This document shows positions 1-7,979 of a stretch of 64,000 nt of DNA, piece by piece (the stretch's first letter is position 1; the number at the start of each line of letters is the position of its first letter). Source of the DNA: Pectobacterium sp. CFBP8739 (GTDB lineage Bacteria; Pseudomonadota; Gammaproteobacteria; Enterobacterales; Enterobacteriaceae); NCBI RefSeq assembly GCF_013449375.1, contig NZ_JACDRR010000016.1:1-64000 (forward strand). Direction: 5' to 3'. A program made the translations under genes and the position numbers. The notes beneath the pieces are model-generated. The model ran no database searches and was not told the DNA's origin. It saw only the letters and a program-made list of their open reading frames with translations.

Positions 1-57
1 GCAGCGTCTTTACGATCTATTCGTTACTCCCGCTCTACGGACTTTGTCAGCAACCTC

Positions 58-83
58 AGCCGTGCTTAACTGCACGGCTTTTT
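58..83 (+). terminator. Rho-independent terminator upstream of yidA
   Basis: An 8-bp perfect stem (AGCCGTGC at 58-65, GCACGGCT at 72-79) with a six-base loop runs into five T residues. It should end a transcript entering from the left. Bases 1-57 hold no coding sequence that I recognise. Confidence 0.8.
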
Positions 84-95
84 ACGTTGTGCATC

Positions 96-182
<87 letters not shown>

Positions 183-184
183 CT

Positions 185-1000
185 ATGTCTGTAAAACTGA
201 TCGCTATTGATATGGACGGGACGTTGCTGACGCCCCAAAATCAAATTTCACCTACGGTAAAAGCCGCGATTGCCGCTGCCAGAGAGAAAGGCGTGCAGGT
301 GGTGCTGGCTACTGGTCGTCCTTACATCGGCGTTGAACGTTATTTGATGGAGTTGGATTTGCAGCAGGAAGGCTGTTACTGCATCACCAACAACGGTGCG
401 CTGGTGCAGCGTACGATCAACGGTGACTGCGTAGCGCAAACCGCGTTGAGCTTCGATGATTATCTCTATTTCGAAGCGCTGGCCTGCAAACTGGGCGTCC
501 ATTTCCACGCGTTGGACTTCAATTTCGTCTATACCGCTAATAAAGACATCAGCCCTTACACCATCCACGAATCTCACCTGACCGGGATGCCGTTGAAGTA
601 TCGTGCGGTAGAGGAAATGGATCGCAGCCTGACTTTCCCGAAAGTGATGATGATTGATGAGCCAGAGATCTTGGATCGCGCCATCAGTCAGTTGCCACCG
701 GAAGCCTTTGAACGCTACACCATCATGAAGAGCGCCGAATACTATCTGGAAATTCTGGATAAGCGCGTCAACAAAGGTGAAGGCGTGAAGATGCTGGCGG
801 AGCACCTCGGCATTCCACGTGAAAGCGTCATGACTCTGGGCGACCAGCAGAACGATCTGGCGATGATTCGCTATGCGGGTATCGGCGTCGCGATGGGCAA
901 CGCTATCGACGAAGTGAAAGAAGCCAGCCAGTTCGTCACCAAAACCAACATGGAAGACGGTGTCGCTTATGCGATTGAGAAATTTGTGCTGAATGCCTGA
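185..1000 (+). CDS. yidA: YidA, HAD-superfamily sugar phosphatase
   Basis: This is a cytoplasmic Cof-type (HAD class IIB) phosphatase of 271 residues, close to the E. coli YidA length. Motif I is DMDGTLL near residue 9, carrying the nucleophile and acid/base aspartates. Motif II is the ATGRP segment near residue 41, and motif IV is GDQQNDLAM near residue 219 for magnesium binding. E. coli YidA dephosphorylates small sugar phosphates and erythronate-4-phosphate with broad specificity; the same is expected here. The gene is monocistronic between terminators on both sides. In E. coli yidA also sits close to the dgo genes; here a transporter block and a toxin-antitoxin pair separate the two. The start ATG has only a weak purine-rich ribosome-binding site (GGAAAA). 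Confidence 0.95.
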   Translation: MSVKLIAIDMDGTLLTPQNQISPTVKAAIAAAREKGVQVVLATGRPYIGVERYLMELDLQQEGCYCITNNGALVQRTINGDCVAQTALSFDDYLYFEALACKLGVHFHALDFNFVYTANKDISPYTIHESHLTGMPLKYRAVEEMDRSLTFPKVMMIDEPEILDRAISQLPPEAFERYTIMKSAEYYLEILDKRVNKGEGVKMLAEHLGIPRESVMTLGDQQNDLAMIRYAGIGVAMGNAIDEVKEASQFVTKTNMEDGVAYAIEKFVLNA

Positions 1001-1020
1001 TTATTTACAGATAACGTCGA

Positions 1021-1046
1021 ATAGCCATCAATGATGGCTATTTTTA
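1021..1046 (+). terminator. Terminator of yidA
   Basis: An inverted repeat (TAGCCATCA at 1022-1030, TGATGGCTA at 1032-1040) is followed by TTTTTATTAA. It lies 21 bases after the yidA stop. The surroundings are AT-rich, so it may also stop the convergent LysR gene. Confidence 0.75.
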
Positions 1047-1143
1047 TTAAATAATAACCGTGCTATCTATTTTTTATAAACGCATTCCCAACCCGTCATT
1101 GTTTAGTAAACACATTAATAAAAATAACGAATTTGGCTGGAAA

Positions 1144-2040
1144 TTATTTTAATTCCAGACTATCCGTTATTTTTTCTTTCATAACCTTAGTGATGTGATT
1201 CACTACCTGGCTGCGGGGGATTTGCGGGGGATAAACCGCGCAATACGCCATTTTTATATCAGGATTGAAAGGCTTAACAATAACGGGCGAAGGGCTATTC
1301 AGCGCGGTAATAAAATCCACCACGCCGATGCCGACGTTTCTTGACGCCAGCACGCAACAGTTAGCCATTGAGGTTTCGATGGGGTTATGCAGATAGATTT
1401 GCTCTTTTCTGGCCGCGATGTCGATCTGTGCTCGCAGTGGCGTGGTTCTGCCAGGCAAAATCGCACGTGTGGCAGCCAGATCGGCGAGTGTAATTTCATC
1501 CGCAGTGGCAAGCGGGTGACCTACCGCTAACACCGCGACCGCACTGGCGTCTGCCAGCGGTTCGGCCTCAAATCCTTTGATGCCCAACTGGCCAAAAATA
1601 AACCCCACGTCATAGTGGTTTTCAGCAATCGCGTCCGTAATACGACTGCTGCTTTCGATGTCCAGAAACAGGGACAGATCGGGGTATTTCTTGAGTAAGG
1701 TCGGGAGAAGCTGATCTGAACAAAGAAACGAGAGCGCATGAACCGCCGCGATGCGTAGTATGCTGCCTTTGGCGTGCCGAATTTCATCGGCAATCAGCCC
1801 GATTTGATCCAATCCTAAGTAAAGGCGCTCGACTTCCCGGTATAGCTTCATCGCCTCGGCGCGTGGAATCAGGCCGCGCCCGTCTCTATCAAATAATTTC
1901 AGATTCAGCGCGTCTTCAAAATCTTTAATGAGCCGACTGACGGCGGGCTGGGTGATGTACATCATGTTGGCGGCGGCAGTGATGCCTCCGGTGAGGATGA
2001 CTTTATGAAAGGCTTCAACCTGACGGGGATTGATACGCAT
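1144..2040 (-). CDS. LysR-family transcriptional regulator
   Basis: A LysR-type regulator of about 298 residues. The N-terminal winged helix-turn-helix (residues 1-60) reads RQVEAFHKVILTGGITAAAN followed by TQPAVSRLI, the typical recognition helix. The rest is the two-lobed effector-binding domain. An upstream in-frame GTG/ATG would add eight residues, but the chosen ATG at 2040 has a good ribosome-binding site (AAGGTGG), so I prefer it. The gene is divergent from the peptide-type ABC operon starting at 2183. A T-N11-A palindrome lies 18 bases upstream of its start, so it probably controls both itself and the operon. Its effector is unknown; a nucleoside or an N-glycoside would suit the neighbouring hydrolases. 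The N-terminus resembles the NocR/OccR branch, but that is only an impression. Confidence 0.9.
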   Translation of the reverse strand: MRINPRQVEAFHKVILTGGITAAANMMYITQPAVSRLIKDFEDALNLKLFDRDGRGLIPRAEAMKLYREVERLYLGLDQIGLIADEIRHAKGSILRIAAVHALSFLCSDQLLPTLLKKYPDLSLFLDIESSSRITDAIAENHYDVGFIFGQLGIKGFEAEPLADASAVAVLAVGHPLATADEITLADLAATRAILPGRTTPLRAQIDIAARKEQIYLHNPIETSMANCCVLASRNVGIGVVDFITALNSPSPVIVKPFNPDIKMAYCAVYPPQIPRSQVVNHITKVMKEKITDSLELK

Positions 2041-2057
2041 GCTCGCCACCTTAAAAC

Positions 2058-2072
2058 ATAACATTTAGTTAT
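2058..2072. promoter_or_regulatory. Candidate LysR-type operator
   Basis: ATAAC-ATTTA-GTTAT is a perfect 5-bp inverted repeat with the T-N11-A spacing expected of LysR-type sites. It sits in the 142-base divergent region between the LysR gene and the ABC binding-protein gene, so one dimer or tetramer could act on both. Binding is inferred. Confidence 0.5.
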
Positions 2073-2182
2073 CAATTTAACACAAAATGCAATTTTTCAT
2101 TATCCAATCTGGCGCATAGACTCACAATCATAAGATTTAATACACTTCACTCGTAATCAATCATGGAATAGAGGGTTAGTGA

Positions 2183-3733
2183 ATGAAGAAATCAACGCTG
2201 GCGTTATTGTTTACCGTTTTATTTTCATCTTCACCTTTGGTTTATAGCGCGGACCTGAATATCGGTTTGGCTTCCTCCACCACATCAATGGATCCGCAGT
2301 TTTATGTGAGTGGGGCGAATAGCGCAATGGCGCGCAATATTTTTGACGGTTTGGTTGTACAGGATGAAAAACAGCAGATTGCACCTGCCCTGGCAACCAG
2401 TTGGAAAGTGATTGACGACAAAACGTGGGAATTTGTATTGCGTCCTGGCGTTAAGTTTCACGACGGCAGTGATTTTACGGCTAAAGATGTGATTGCCAGC
2501 ATTAAGCGTGTTGCGCTGGCATCAAAAAACAGCCCTAGCTCTTACGCACCTTACGTCAGCGACATTGCTGAAGTAATAGAAGTTAATCCACTAACGGTGC
2601 GGATTAAGACAAAAGAGGCATCGCCGCTGCTGCTGAATAATTTAAGTCGGATTTCCATTTTACCGGCCCGACTTGAAAACGTCCCGACGGAAACGTTGAA
2701 TTCAGGAAAAGAGGTGATTGGTACAGGGCCATTCAAATTTGTTTCCTGGGTGCCGGATGACCGGGTAGTCCTTAGTCGTAATGACGATTACTGGGGAGGA
2801 AAAGCAGAGTGGGACAACGTTACTGTCCGTGTATTTAAAAACAGTAGTGCACGTGTAGCAGCCGTATTATCCGGTGATGTGGACATGATTGAAAACGTTC
2901 CAACAGCCGACAGCAGTAATATTGAAAAAAATCAGCAGTTAAAAACGATTTCAACACCAGGGAATCGTGTTATTTACCTTCACATGGACCAGCAGCGAGA
3001 GGAATCACCGTTCGCCAAAGGTCCTGATGGTAAAAACCCATTACTAAAAAAAGAAGTACGCCAGGCGATGTCTTTAGCGATTAATCGTCAGGCAATCGTC
3101 GACCGTGTGATGGAGGGGCAGGCTGTTGTTGCCTCTCAGCTTGTACCGAAGGGGTACCCAGGCTATTCCGCATCCATTCCTGCGCCGGTTTACAATCCGG
3201 AGAAAGCCAAACAGGAACTGGCGGCGGCGGGTTACCCCGACGGCTTCACGCTGACCTTCCACGCGTCGAACGATCGTTATCCTAATGATTCTAAAATTGC
3301 TCAGGCCATTGGCCAAATGTTCACACGTGCCGGTATCAAAACCGAAGTCGTTACGATGCCTGGCAGTGTGTACTTCTCACGTGCGTCTCGTCTCGAATTC
3401 AGTTTGATTATGGGCGGGGCCGCGGTTGAAACCGGGGAAGCTTCTGGCGTATTGGGGCCATTGTTAGAAACCTTTGGCCCCAATGCAGGACAGGGTAATC
3501 GTGGTCGCTATTCCAATCCTGTCTTTGATAAAACGCTGAACGAAGCACGCGTCACGCTGGATGAAACCAAACGTGATGCGCTGCTGGCTGAGGCGATGAA
3601 CATTGGCATGAACGATCTGGGGGTCATTCCGGTGATGTTCCTGTCTAACACTTGGGCGATGAAAAAGCAGTACACCTACGTAGGCCGTTCCGATGCCTAC
3701 ACGCTGCCGTACTTCGTCCGTTCCGCAAAATAG
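2183..3733 (+). CDS. Peptide/nickel-type ABC transporter substrate-binding protein
   Basis: A periplasmic solute-binding protein of 516 residues in the SBP family 5 (DppA/OppA/NikA type). It starts with a signal peptide: KK, then a hydrophobic stretch to about residue 22, with likely cleavage before ADLNIG. The family hallmarks include WEFVLRPGVKFHDG near residue 80 and IGTGPFKFVSW near residue 180. A good ribosome-binding site (GAGGG) precedes the ATG. It is the first gene of the block divergent from LysR and is followed by a stem-loop, which often keeps binding-protein mRNA more abundant than that of the membrane genes. Family 5 proteins bind peptides, but also nickel, oligosaccharides and other solutes. 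The linked nucleoside hydrolases hint at a ribosylated ligand here, which is inference. Confidence 0.9.
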   Translation: MKKSTLALLFTVLFSSSPLVYSADLNIGLASSTTSMDPQFYVSGANSAMARNIFDGLVVQDEKQQIAPALATSWKVIDDKTWEFVLRPGVKFHDGSDFTAKDVIASIKRVALASKNSPSSYAPYVSDIAEVIEVNPLTVRIKTKEASPLLLNNLSRISILPARLENVPTETLNSGKEVIGTGPFKFVSWVPDDRVVLSRNDDYWGGKAEWDNVTVRVFKNSSARVAAVLSGDVDMIENVPTADSSNIEKNQQLKTISTPGNRVIYLHMDQQREESPFAKGPDGKNPLLKKEVRQAMSLAINRQAIVDRVMEGQAVVASQLVPKGYPGYSASIPAPVYNPEKAKQELAAAGYPDGFTLTFHASNDRYPNDSKIAQAIGQMFTRAGIKTEVVTMPGSVYFSRASRLEFSLIMGGAAVETGEASGVLGPLLETFGPNAGQGNRGRYSNPVFDKTLNEARVTLDETKRDALLAEAMNIGMNDLGVIPVMFLSNTWAMKKQYTYVGRSDAYTLPYFVRSAK

Positions 3734-3755
3734 TTACCTTTCAGCGATGACCTAA

Positions 3756-3778
3756 AAGGGGTGAGATTTTCACCCCTT
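3756..3778 (+). terminator. Stem-loop after the binding-protein gene
   Basis: A perfect 9-bp stem (AAGGGGTGA at 3756-3764, TCACCCCTT at 3770-3778) has a five-base loop and no strong T run. It lies 22 bases after the stop codon. It is more likely a partial terminator or 3'-end stabiliser than a full stop, because transporter genes follow on the same strand. Confidence 0.55.
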
Positions 3779-3802
3779 ATTACCGATAACAAGGGGAGCG
3801 GA

Positions 3803-4024
3803 GTGAATACATTTAGCGGTGTTTTTCCCTATCACTCTGCGGCTCAGCGCCCGCTGTGGCGCATCAATGAAATCTTTGCCCGTTATTCTATTGCCGGCTG
3901 TATTAAAGCGGCACTGCAATTGCAGGGATTTGCGGTAGGCGATCCGTTGCCGCCTCAGTAACCGTTGGATGAAAAGGCGCGTAAGGAGATCGCGGATGTT
4001 TTAGCGTCTGTCGATTCTCTATAG
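3803..4024 (+). pseudogene. Internally deleted dihydrodipicolinate-synthase (DapA) family gene
   Basis: The GTG at 3803 has a proper ribosome-binding site (AGGGGAGCG). It begins with NTFSGVFP, which looks like the usual start of a DapA/N-acetylneuraminate-lyase family enzyme. The frame then jumps directly to [20 protein letters not shown], the typical C-terminal helices of the same family. An in-frame TAA at 3959-3961 interrupts it, after which the same frame continues (PLDEKARKEIADVLASVDSL) to a TAG at 4022-4024. About 230-240 central codons, including the Schiff-base lysine region, are missing. The gene presumably once encoded an aldolase or lyase acting in the same pathway as the flanking transporter and hydrolases. 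Family assignment rests on pattern recognition of the two ends. Confidence 0.7.
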
Positions 4025-4125
4025 CGTCAATTTACTTGTTATTTTTCACGCTGTAGAGGTGTGGGGTTTTCTGCACCTTGAAGTTTGGTAGTACCTATTA
4101 AAAAGAGAAAAGGAATCATCGAAGG

Positions 4126-5079
4126 ATGAGCGTGTTACCTATTATTATTGATTGTGATCCGGGGATAGATGACGCAATTGCGTTATTAAGTGCATTTGTG
4201 GCACCAGAGTTGGAGATTCGCGGTATTTGCACGGTGTGCGGTAACCAACCGTTGGACAAAACGGTGCGTAATGCGCTGCAAATTGTTGAACTGGGTCAGC
4301 GCACGGATATCCCCGTTTTTGCCGGCTGCCATCGTCCGCTGCTGCGCGCCCCTATTCATGGCCAGTTTCACGGTGAAAGCGGACTGGGCCAGACGGTGCT
4401 GCCTGCGCCGCAAAAACAGGCCGACGCGCAGCATGCCGTGAGTTTTATTATTGCGCAGTGTAAGCAGGCAATCGCTGACGGCACGCCGATCACGCTCTGT
4501 ACGTTAGGGCCGTTAACTAATGTGGCCATGGCGTTGCGTATGGCGCCTGAGATTGCTGACGGTATTGCGCGCATTGTGATGATGGGCGGCGCCTACCGTG
4601 AAGCAGGCAACCGCAGCCTGACGTCTGAATTTAATATGCTCGCCGACCCACAGGCGGCGAAAATAGTGTTTGATTCATCGATTGCCCTTGTCGCGCTACC
4701 GCTGGATGTCACGCATCAGGTGATTTTGACGCCGGAATTGGTGGCGCGTTTCATCGCGCTATCCGGGCGGATTTCCGCGCCGTTGGGTGAAATGATGGCG
4801 TTTTGGGATCGCAATGACATCCGTCGCTATGGTTCACGCGGTGGTCCGCTACACGATCCGCTGGTCATTGCCTGGGTGCTGGCGCCACACTGTTTCACGA
4901 CGGAAAAAGCCAGCGTTTACATTGAGCAGGAAAGCGAGCTGTGCATGGGGCAGACCGTTGCCGATTGGTATGGAAAAACGGACCGTCAGCCGAATGTGGA
5001 TGTGGTGACGGGGGTTGATGCCAAACAGGTTGTCGAGCTGTTTGCTGACCTATTGAGCCGCTATGGAGAGGGTGTCTGA
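4126..5079 (+). CDS. Nucleoside hydrolase (IunH/Rih family), copy 1
   Basis: A 317-residue inosine-uridine-preferring nucleoside hydrolase-like enzyme. The N-terminal calcium-binding motif is DCDPGIDDAIALL (residues 9-21). The mid-protein motif MGGAYREAGN followed by EFNMLADPQAA lies near residues 150-180, and HDPLVIAW near residue 243 supplies the distal calcium ligand region. Family members cleave the N-glycosidic bond of purine or pyrimidine ribonucleosides to base plus ribose. No signal peptide is visible, so it acts in the cytoplasm after import. It is followed immediately by a second family member. Substrate specificity (purine, pyrimidine or another N-riboside) cannot be read from the sequence. 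The ribosome-binding site is close to the ATG, and the GTG two codons later is an alternative start. Confidence 0.9.
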   Translation: MSVLPIIIDCDPGIDDAIALLSAFVAPELEIRGICTVCGNQPLDKTVRNALQIVELGQRTDIPVFAGCHRPLLRAPIHGQFHGESGLGQTVLPAPQKQADAQHAVSFIIAQCKQAIADGTPITLCTLGPLTNVAMALRMAPEIADGIARIVMMGGAYREAGNRSLTSEFNMLADPQAAKIVFDSSIALVALPLDVTHQVILTPELVARFIALSGRISAPLGEMMAFWDRNDIRRYGSRGGPLHDPLVIAWVLAPHCFTTEKASVYIEQESELCMGQTVADWYGKTDRQPNVDVVTGVDAKQVVELFADLLSRYGEGV

Positions 5080-5080
5080 C

Positions 5081-6058
5081 ATGGTTCAAGAACGCATTAT
5101 TATTGATACCGATCCCGGCGTTGACGATGCGATAGCCATCTGGCTGGCATTGACCTCACCCGAGCTAGACGTACTGGGGATTACCGTGGTGGCAGGTAAT
5201 GTGCCGCTTGCCGCCACATTGCCGAATGCGTGTAACGTCGTGGGTGTGACGGGCAGAACTGATGTACCTATTTTTGCTGGTGCTTCACGCCCGCTCATCC
5301 GCGATCAGGTGTTCGGTAAATACGCCCACATCGGCAAGTTTTCTGCTGACTGGGTACCGGCGAGCACGCTGTCGCCGGAACAGGAACACGCTGTTGATTT
5401 TCTGGTGCGGATGACGCGCCAGGCGGCGGCCGACAATAACCCCATCACCATTTGCGCACTTGGTCCGCTGACGAATCTGGCGTTGGCGCTGTGTTTCCAT
5501 CCTGATGTCGCGCGCGGCATCAAACAGATTGTTTCCATGAGCTGTGCCTTTACCGCGATGGGGAATCGCGTACCGTGGGCGGATTTTAACGTCTATGCCG
5601 ATCCGCATGCGGCAGACATCGTTTTTTCTTCCGATGTTCCCCTCGTCATCATGCCGCTGGATGTGACCTTTCAGGCATTAATTCAGACGGAACAGGTTGA
5701 GAACATCGAACGCAGCGGCGGCGCGCCGGGTAAGGCGATGGCCGCGCTGTTGCGCATGTTTGATCGTAGTGAAGTGGAGCGTTTTGGTCGTGAAGGTGGA
5801 CCGATTCATGATGCAACCGTCATTGCGTGGCTGTTGAAGCCTGAGCTGTTCAAGTCAAAACACGTTCGCATTGGGGTAGACGTTTCCGGTAAGACCATGG
5901 GTTACGTGTTTGCCGATTTTTATAACAAGCTGGGTGAGCCAGCGAATGCGCTGGTCATGCGGGAAATCGACGAACAAGGATTCCTCGGGCTGGTTGCCGA
6001 TCGCCTGCGTCGCTATGGCTCTGAAGCTGACACAATCAATGGATCTGAGGAGCGCTGA
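5081..6058 (+). CDS. Nucleoside hydrolase (IunH/Rih family), copy 2 with variant motif
   Basis: A second nucleoside hydrolase of about 325 residues. The calcium motif is DTDPGVDDAIAIW near residue 9 and the distal motif is IHDATVIAWLL near residue 250. The start at 5081 is chosen over an in-frame ATG six codons earlier because GGAGAGGG precedes it at good spacing. The middle motif differs from copy 1: the usual GGA is SCA, and the usual EFN is DFN (ADFNVYADPHAA). These residues line the ribose-binding pocket in the family, so this copy may have a shifted specificity. Its stop overlaps the next start (TGATG at 6056-6060), so it is translationally coupled to the permease gene. That places both hydrolases firmly inside the transporter operon. 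Confidence 0.9.
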   Translation: MVQERIIIDTDPGVDDAIAIWLALTSPELDVLGITVVAGNVPLAATLPNACNVVGVTGRTDVPIFAGASRPLIRDQVFGKYAHIGKFSADWVPASTLSPEQEHAVDFLVRMTRQAAADNNPITICALGPLTNLALALCFHPDVARGIKQIVSMSCAFTAMGNRVPWADFNVYADPHAADIVFSSDVPLVIMPLDVTFQALIQTEQVENIERSGGAPGKAMAALLRMFDRSEVERFGREGGPIHDATVIAWLLKPELFKSKHVRIGVDVSGKTMGYVFADFYNKLGEPANALVMREIDEQGFLGLVADRLRRYGSEADTINGSEER

Positions 6059-7035
6059 TGGTCGCCTACCTGCTTAGCCGAATCGGACAAACGCTGCTGA
6101 CGCTGGCTGTGATGTCGGTGCTGGTGTTTGTGGGTGTTTATCTGGTCGGTAATCCGGTCGATATGCTATTGAGTGCGACGGCCACGCCAGCGGAACGGCT
6201 GGCGGTGATTCAGTCCTTTGGCCTGGATAAGCCCGTCTGGGAACAGTACGGGCTGTTTGTCTGGAACGCCTTGCAGGGCGACATGGGCAACTCGTTTATC
6301 TTTAACCAACCCGCGCTGACGCTCATTTTTCAGCGCATGCCCGCCACGCTCGAACTGGCGATGGTGGCGTTCGTGATGGCGCTGGTTGTCGGTATTCCGC
6401 TGGGGATCTACGCTGGCCTGAAGCCGGACAGCGCGGTGTCCAAATCCATCATGACTTTCTCTATCCTCGGCTTTAGCCTGCCCACGTTCTGGATTGGGCT
6501 GGTGATGATCATGCTGTTCAGCGTGAAGCTGGGCTGGCTGCCGTCCTCCGGTCGGGGCGATACGCATGAGTTATTCGGTATTCCCTTCAGTTTTCTGACC
6601 CGCGATGGTCTCGAACACCTGCTTTTACCTGCGTTTAACCTCGCGCTGTTTAAAATCTCGCTGGTTATCCGTCTGATGCGTGCGGGCGTGATGGAGTGTC
6701 TGCAACAGGATTATGTGCAATTTGCCCGCGCGAAAGGGCTGTCGGAAACCCGCATCGTGCTGGTTCATGTGCTGCGCAACACGCTGATTCCACTGATTAC
6801 CGTGCTGGGACTGGAGCTGGGATCGCTGATCGCGTTCGCGGTGGTGACGGAAACCATTTATGCCTGGCCGGGCATGGGCAAGCTGATTATCGACTCGATC
6901 GCTGTGCTCGACCGTCCGGTCATCCTGGCTTATCTGATGATTACCGTCGTGATGTTCAGCGTGATTAACCTGCTGGTCGATTTGCTGTATGTGCTGGTCG
7001 ATCCGCGCGTGCGGCTGGGAGGAGACAAGGGATGA
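6058..7035 (+). CDS. ABC transporter permease, DppB/OppB type
   Basis: An inner-membrane permease of 325 residues with the DppB/OppB topology: an N-terminal helix (residues 8-30), a periplasmic region, then the core of five helices. The cytoplasmic coupling segment is present (EDY-like QDYVQFARAKGLSE near residue 215, followed by LRNTLIPLITVLGLELG). The C-terminus (YVLVDPRVRLG) is typical. It should pair with the next gene's product to form the channel. Its start overlaps the stop of the second nucleoside hydrolase and its stop overlaps the start of the next permease (ATGA at 7032). Confidence 0.92.
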   Translation: MVAYLLSRIGQTLLTLAVMSVLVFVGVYLVGNPVDMLLSATATPAERLAVIQSFGLDKPVWEQYGLFVWNALQGDMGNSFIFNQPALTLIFQRMPATLELAMVAFVMALVVGIPLGIYAGLKPDSAVSKSIMTFSILGFSLPTFWIGLVMIMLFSVKLGWLPSSGRGDTHELFGIPFSFLTRDGLEHLLLPAFNLALFKISLVIRLMRAGVMECLQQDYVQFARAKGLSETRIVLVHVLRNTLIPLITVLGLELGSLIAFAVVTETIYAWPGMGKLIIDSIAVLDRPVILAYLMITVVMFSVINLLVDLLYVLVDPRVRLGGDKG

Positions 7036-7940
7036 CGGGGAATACGATACACCAGCCCGCTGCCGTGCAAAAAAACGCTCATCCGGTGATGCGCGTGATG
7101 GTGGCGCTGATCGGCGATAGGCTGGCGCTGTGCGGACTGATTATGCTGGCGGTCTTCGTGCTGCTGGCTCTGCTTGCCCCACTGCTGTCGCCGCAAAATC
7201 CCTACGATTTGATGCAGCTCGACATCATGGATGGCCGACTTGCGCCGGGTGCGCAGAGCATGGCGGGCATGACGTATTGGCTGGGGACGGACGATCAAGG
7301 GCGCGACCTGTTCAGCGCGATTCTGTACGGCACCCGTATCAGCCTGATGGTGGGCTTCTCCAGTGCGGTGTTTGCGCTGCTGATTGGTGCCTCGTTGGGG
7401 CTGATTAGCGCCTACGTCGGCGGAAAAACGGATGCCACGATCATGCGCATCGTCGATATCCAGCTCAGTTTCCCGCCGATCCTGATTGCACTGATCCTGC
7501 TGGCGGTGCTGGGGCAAGGGGTTGATAAGATCATCATGGCGCTGGTGGTGACCCAGTGGGCTTACTACGCGCGCACGATTCGCGGGTCGGCGCTGGTGGA
7601 ACGTCGCCGCAGCTACGTGGACGCGGCGCGCAGCATGGCGCTGTCCAACCGGCGCATCCTGTTTCGCCATATTTTACCGAACTGTCTGGCACCGCTGATC
7701 GTAGTGGCGACGATGCGCATCGCCTACGCCATCATGCTGGAAGCCACACTCTCGTTTTTGGGGATCGGGCTACCCGTGACGGAACCGTCACTGGGGCTGC
7801 TGATCGCTAACGGTTTTGAATACCTGATGTCGGGCGACTATTGGATCAGCTTCTTTCCGGGGCTGACACTACTGCTGCTGATTGTGGCAATCAATCTGGT
7901 CGGGGATGCGCTACGCGACATCCTCAACCCGCGGAATTAA
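7032..7940 (+). CDS. ABC transporter permease, DppC/OppC type
   Basis: The second permease, 302 residues. Family features are the N-terminal helix (residues 37-55), the GTDDQGRDLFSAILYGTRISL motif region near residue 95, the coupling loop (RRSYVDAARSM near residue 193), and the LEATLSFLGIGLP segment near residue 236. The C-terminus, DALRDILNPRN, is classic DppC. The start overlaps the upstream stop by four bases, indicating translational coupling. Together with the DppB-like protein and the double ATPase it should form the inner-membrane part of the importer. Confidence 0.92.
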   Translation: MTGNTIHQPAAVQKNAHPVMRVMVALIGDRLALCGLIMLAVFVLLALLAPLLSPQNPYDLMQLDIMDGRLAPGAQSMAGMTYWLGTDDQGRDLFSAILYGTRISLMVGFSSAVFALLIGASLGLISAYVGGKTDATIMRIVDIQLSFPPILIALILLAVLGQGVDKIIMALVVTQWAYYARTIRGSALVERRRSYVDAARSMALSNRRILFRHILPNCLAPLIVVATMRIAYAIMLEATLSFLGIGLPVTEPSLGLLIANGFEYLMSGDYWISFFPGLTLLLLIVAINLVGDALRDILNPRN

Positions 7941-7979
7941 TCTGTGGGAACGCCCATAGGAATGAGGGGTAACGAACAC

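Noticed and set aside
1-57. Possible 3' end of a gene before the first terminator
   Set aside because: All three plus-strand frames are too short and none resembles a known C-terminus.
6930-7670. 246-codon frame on the minus strand opposite the DppC-like permease
   Set aside because: Antisense shadow of a GC-rich permease gene; product is Gln/His/Arg-rich with no domain.
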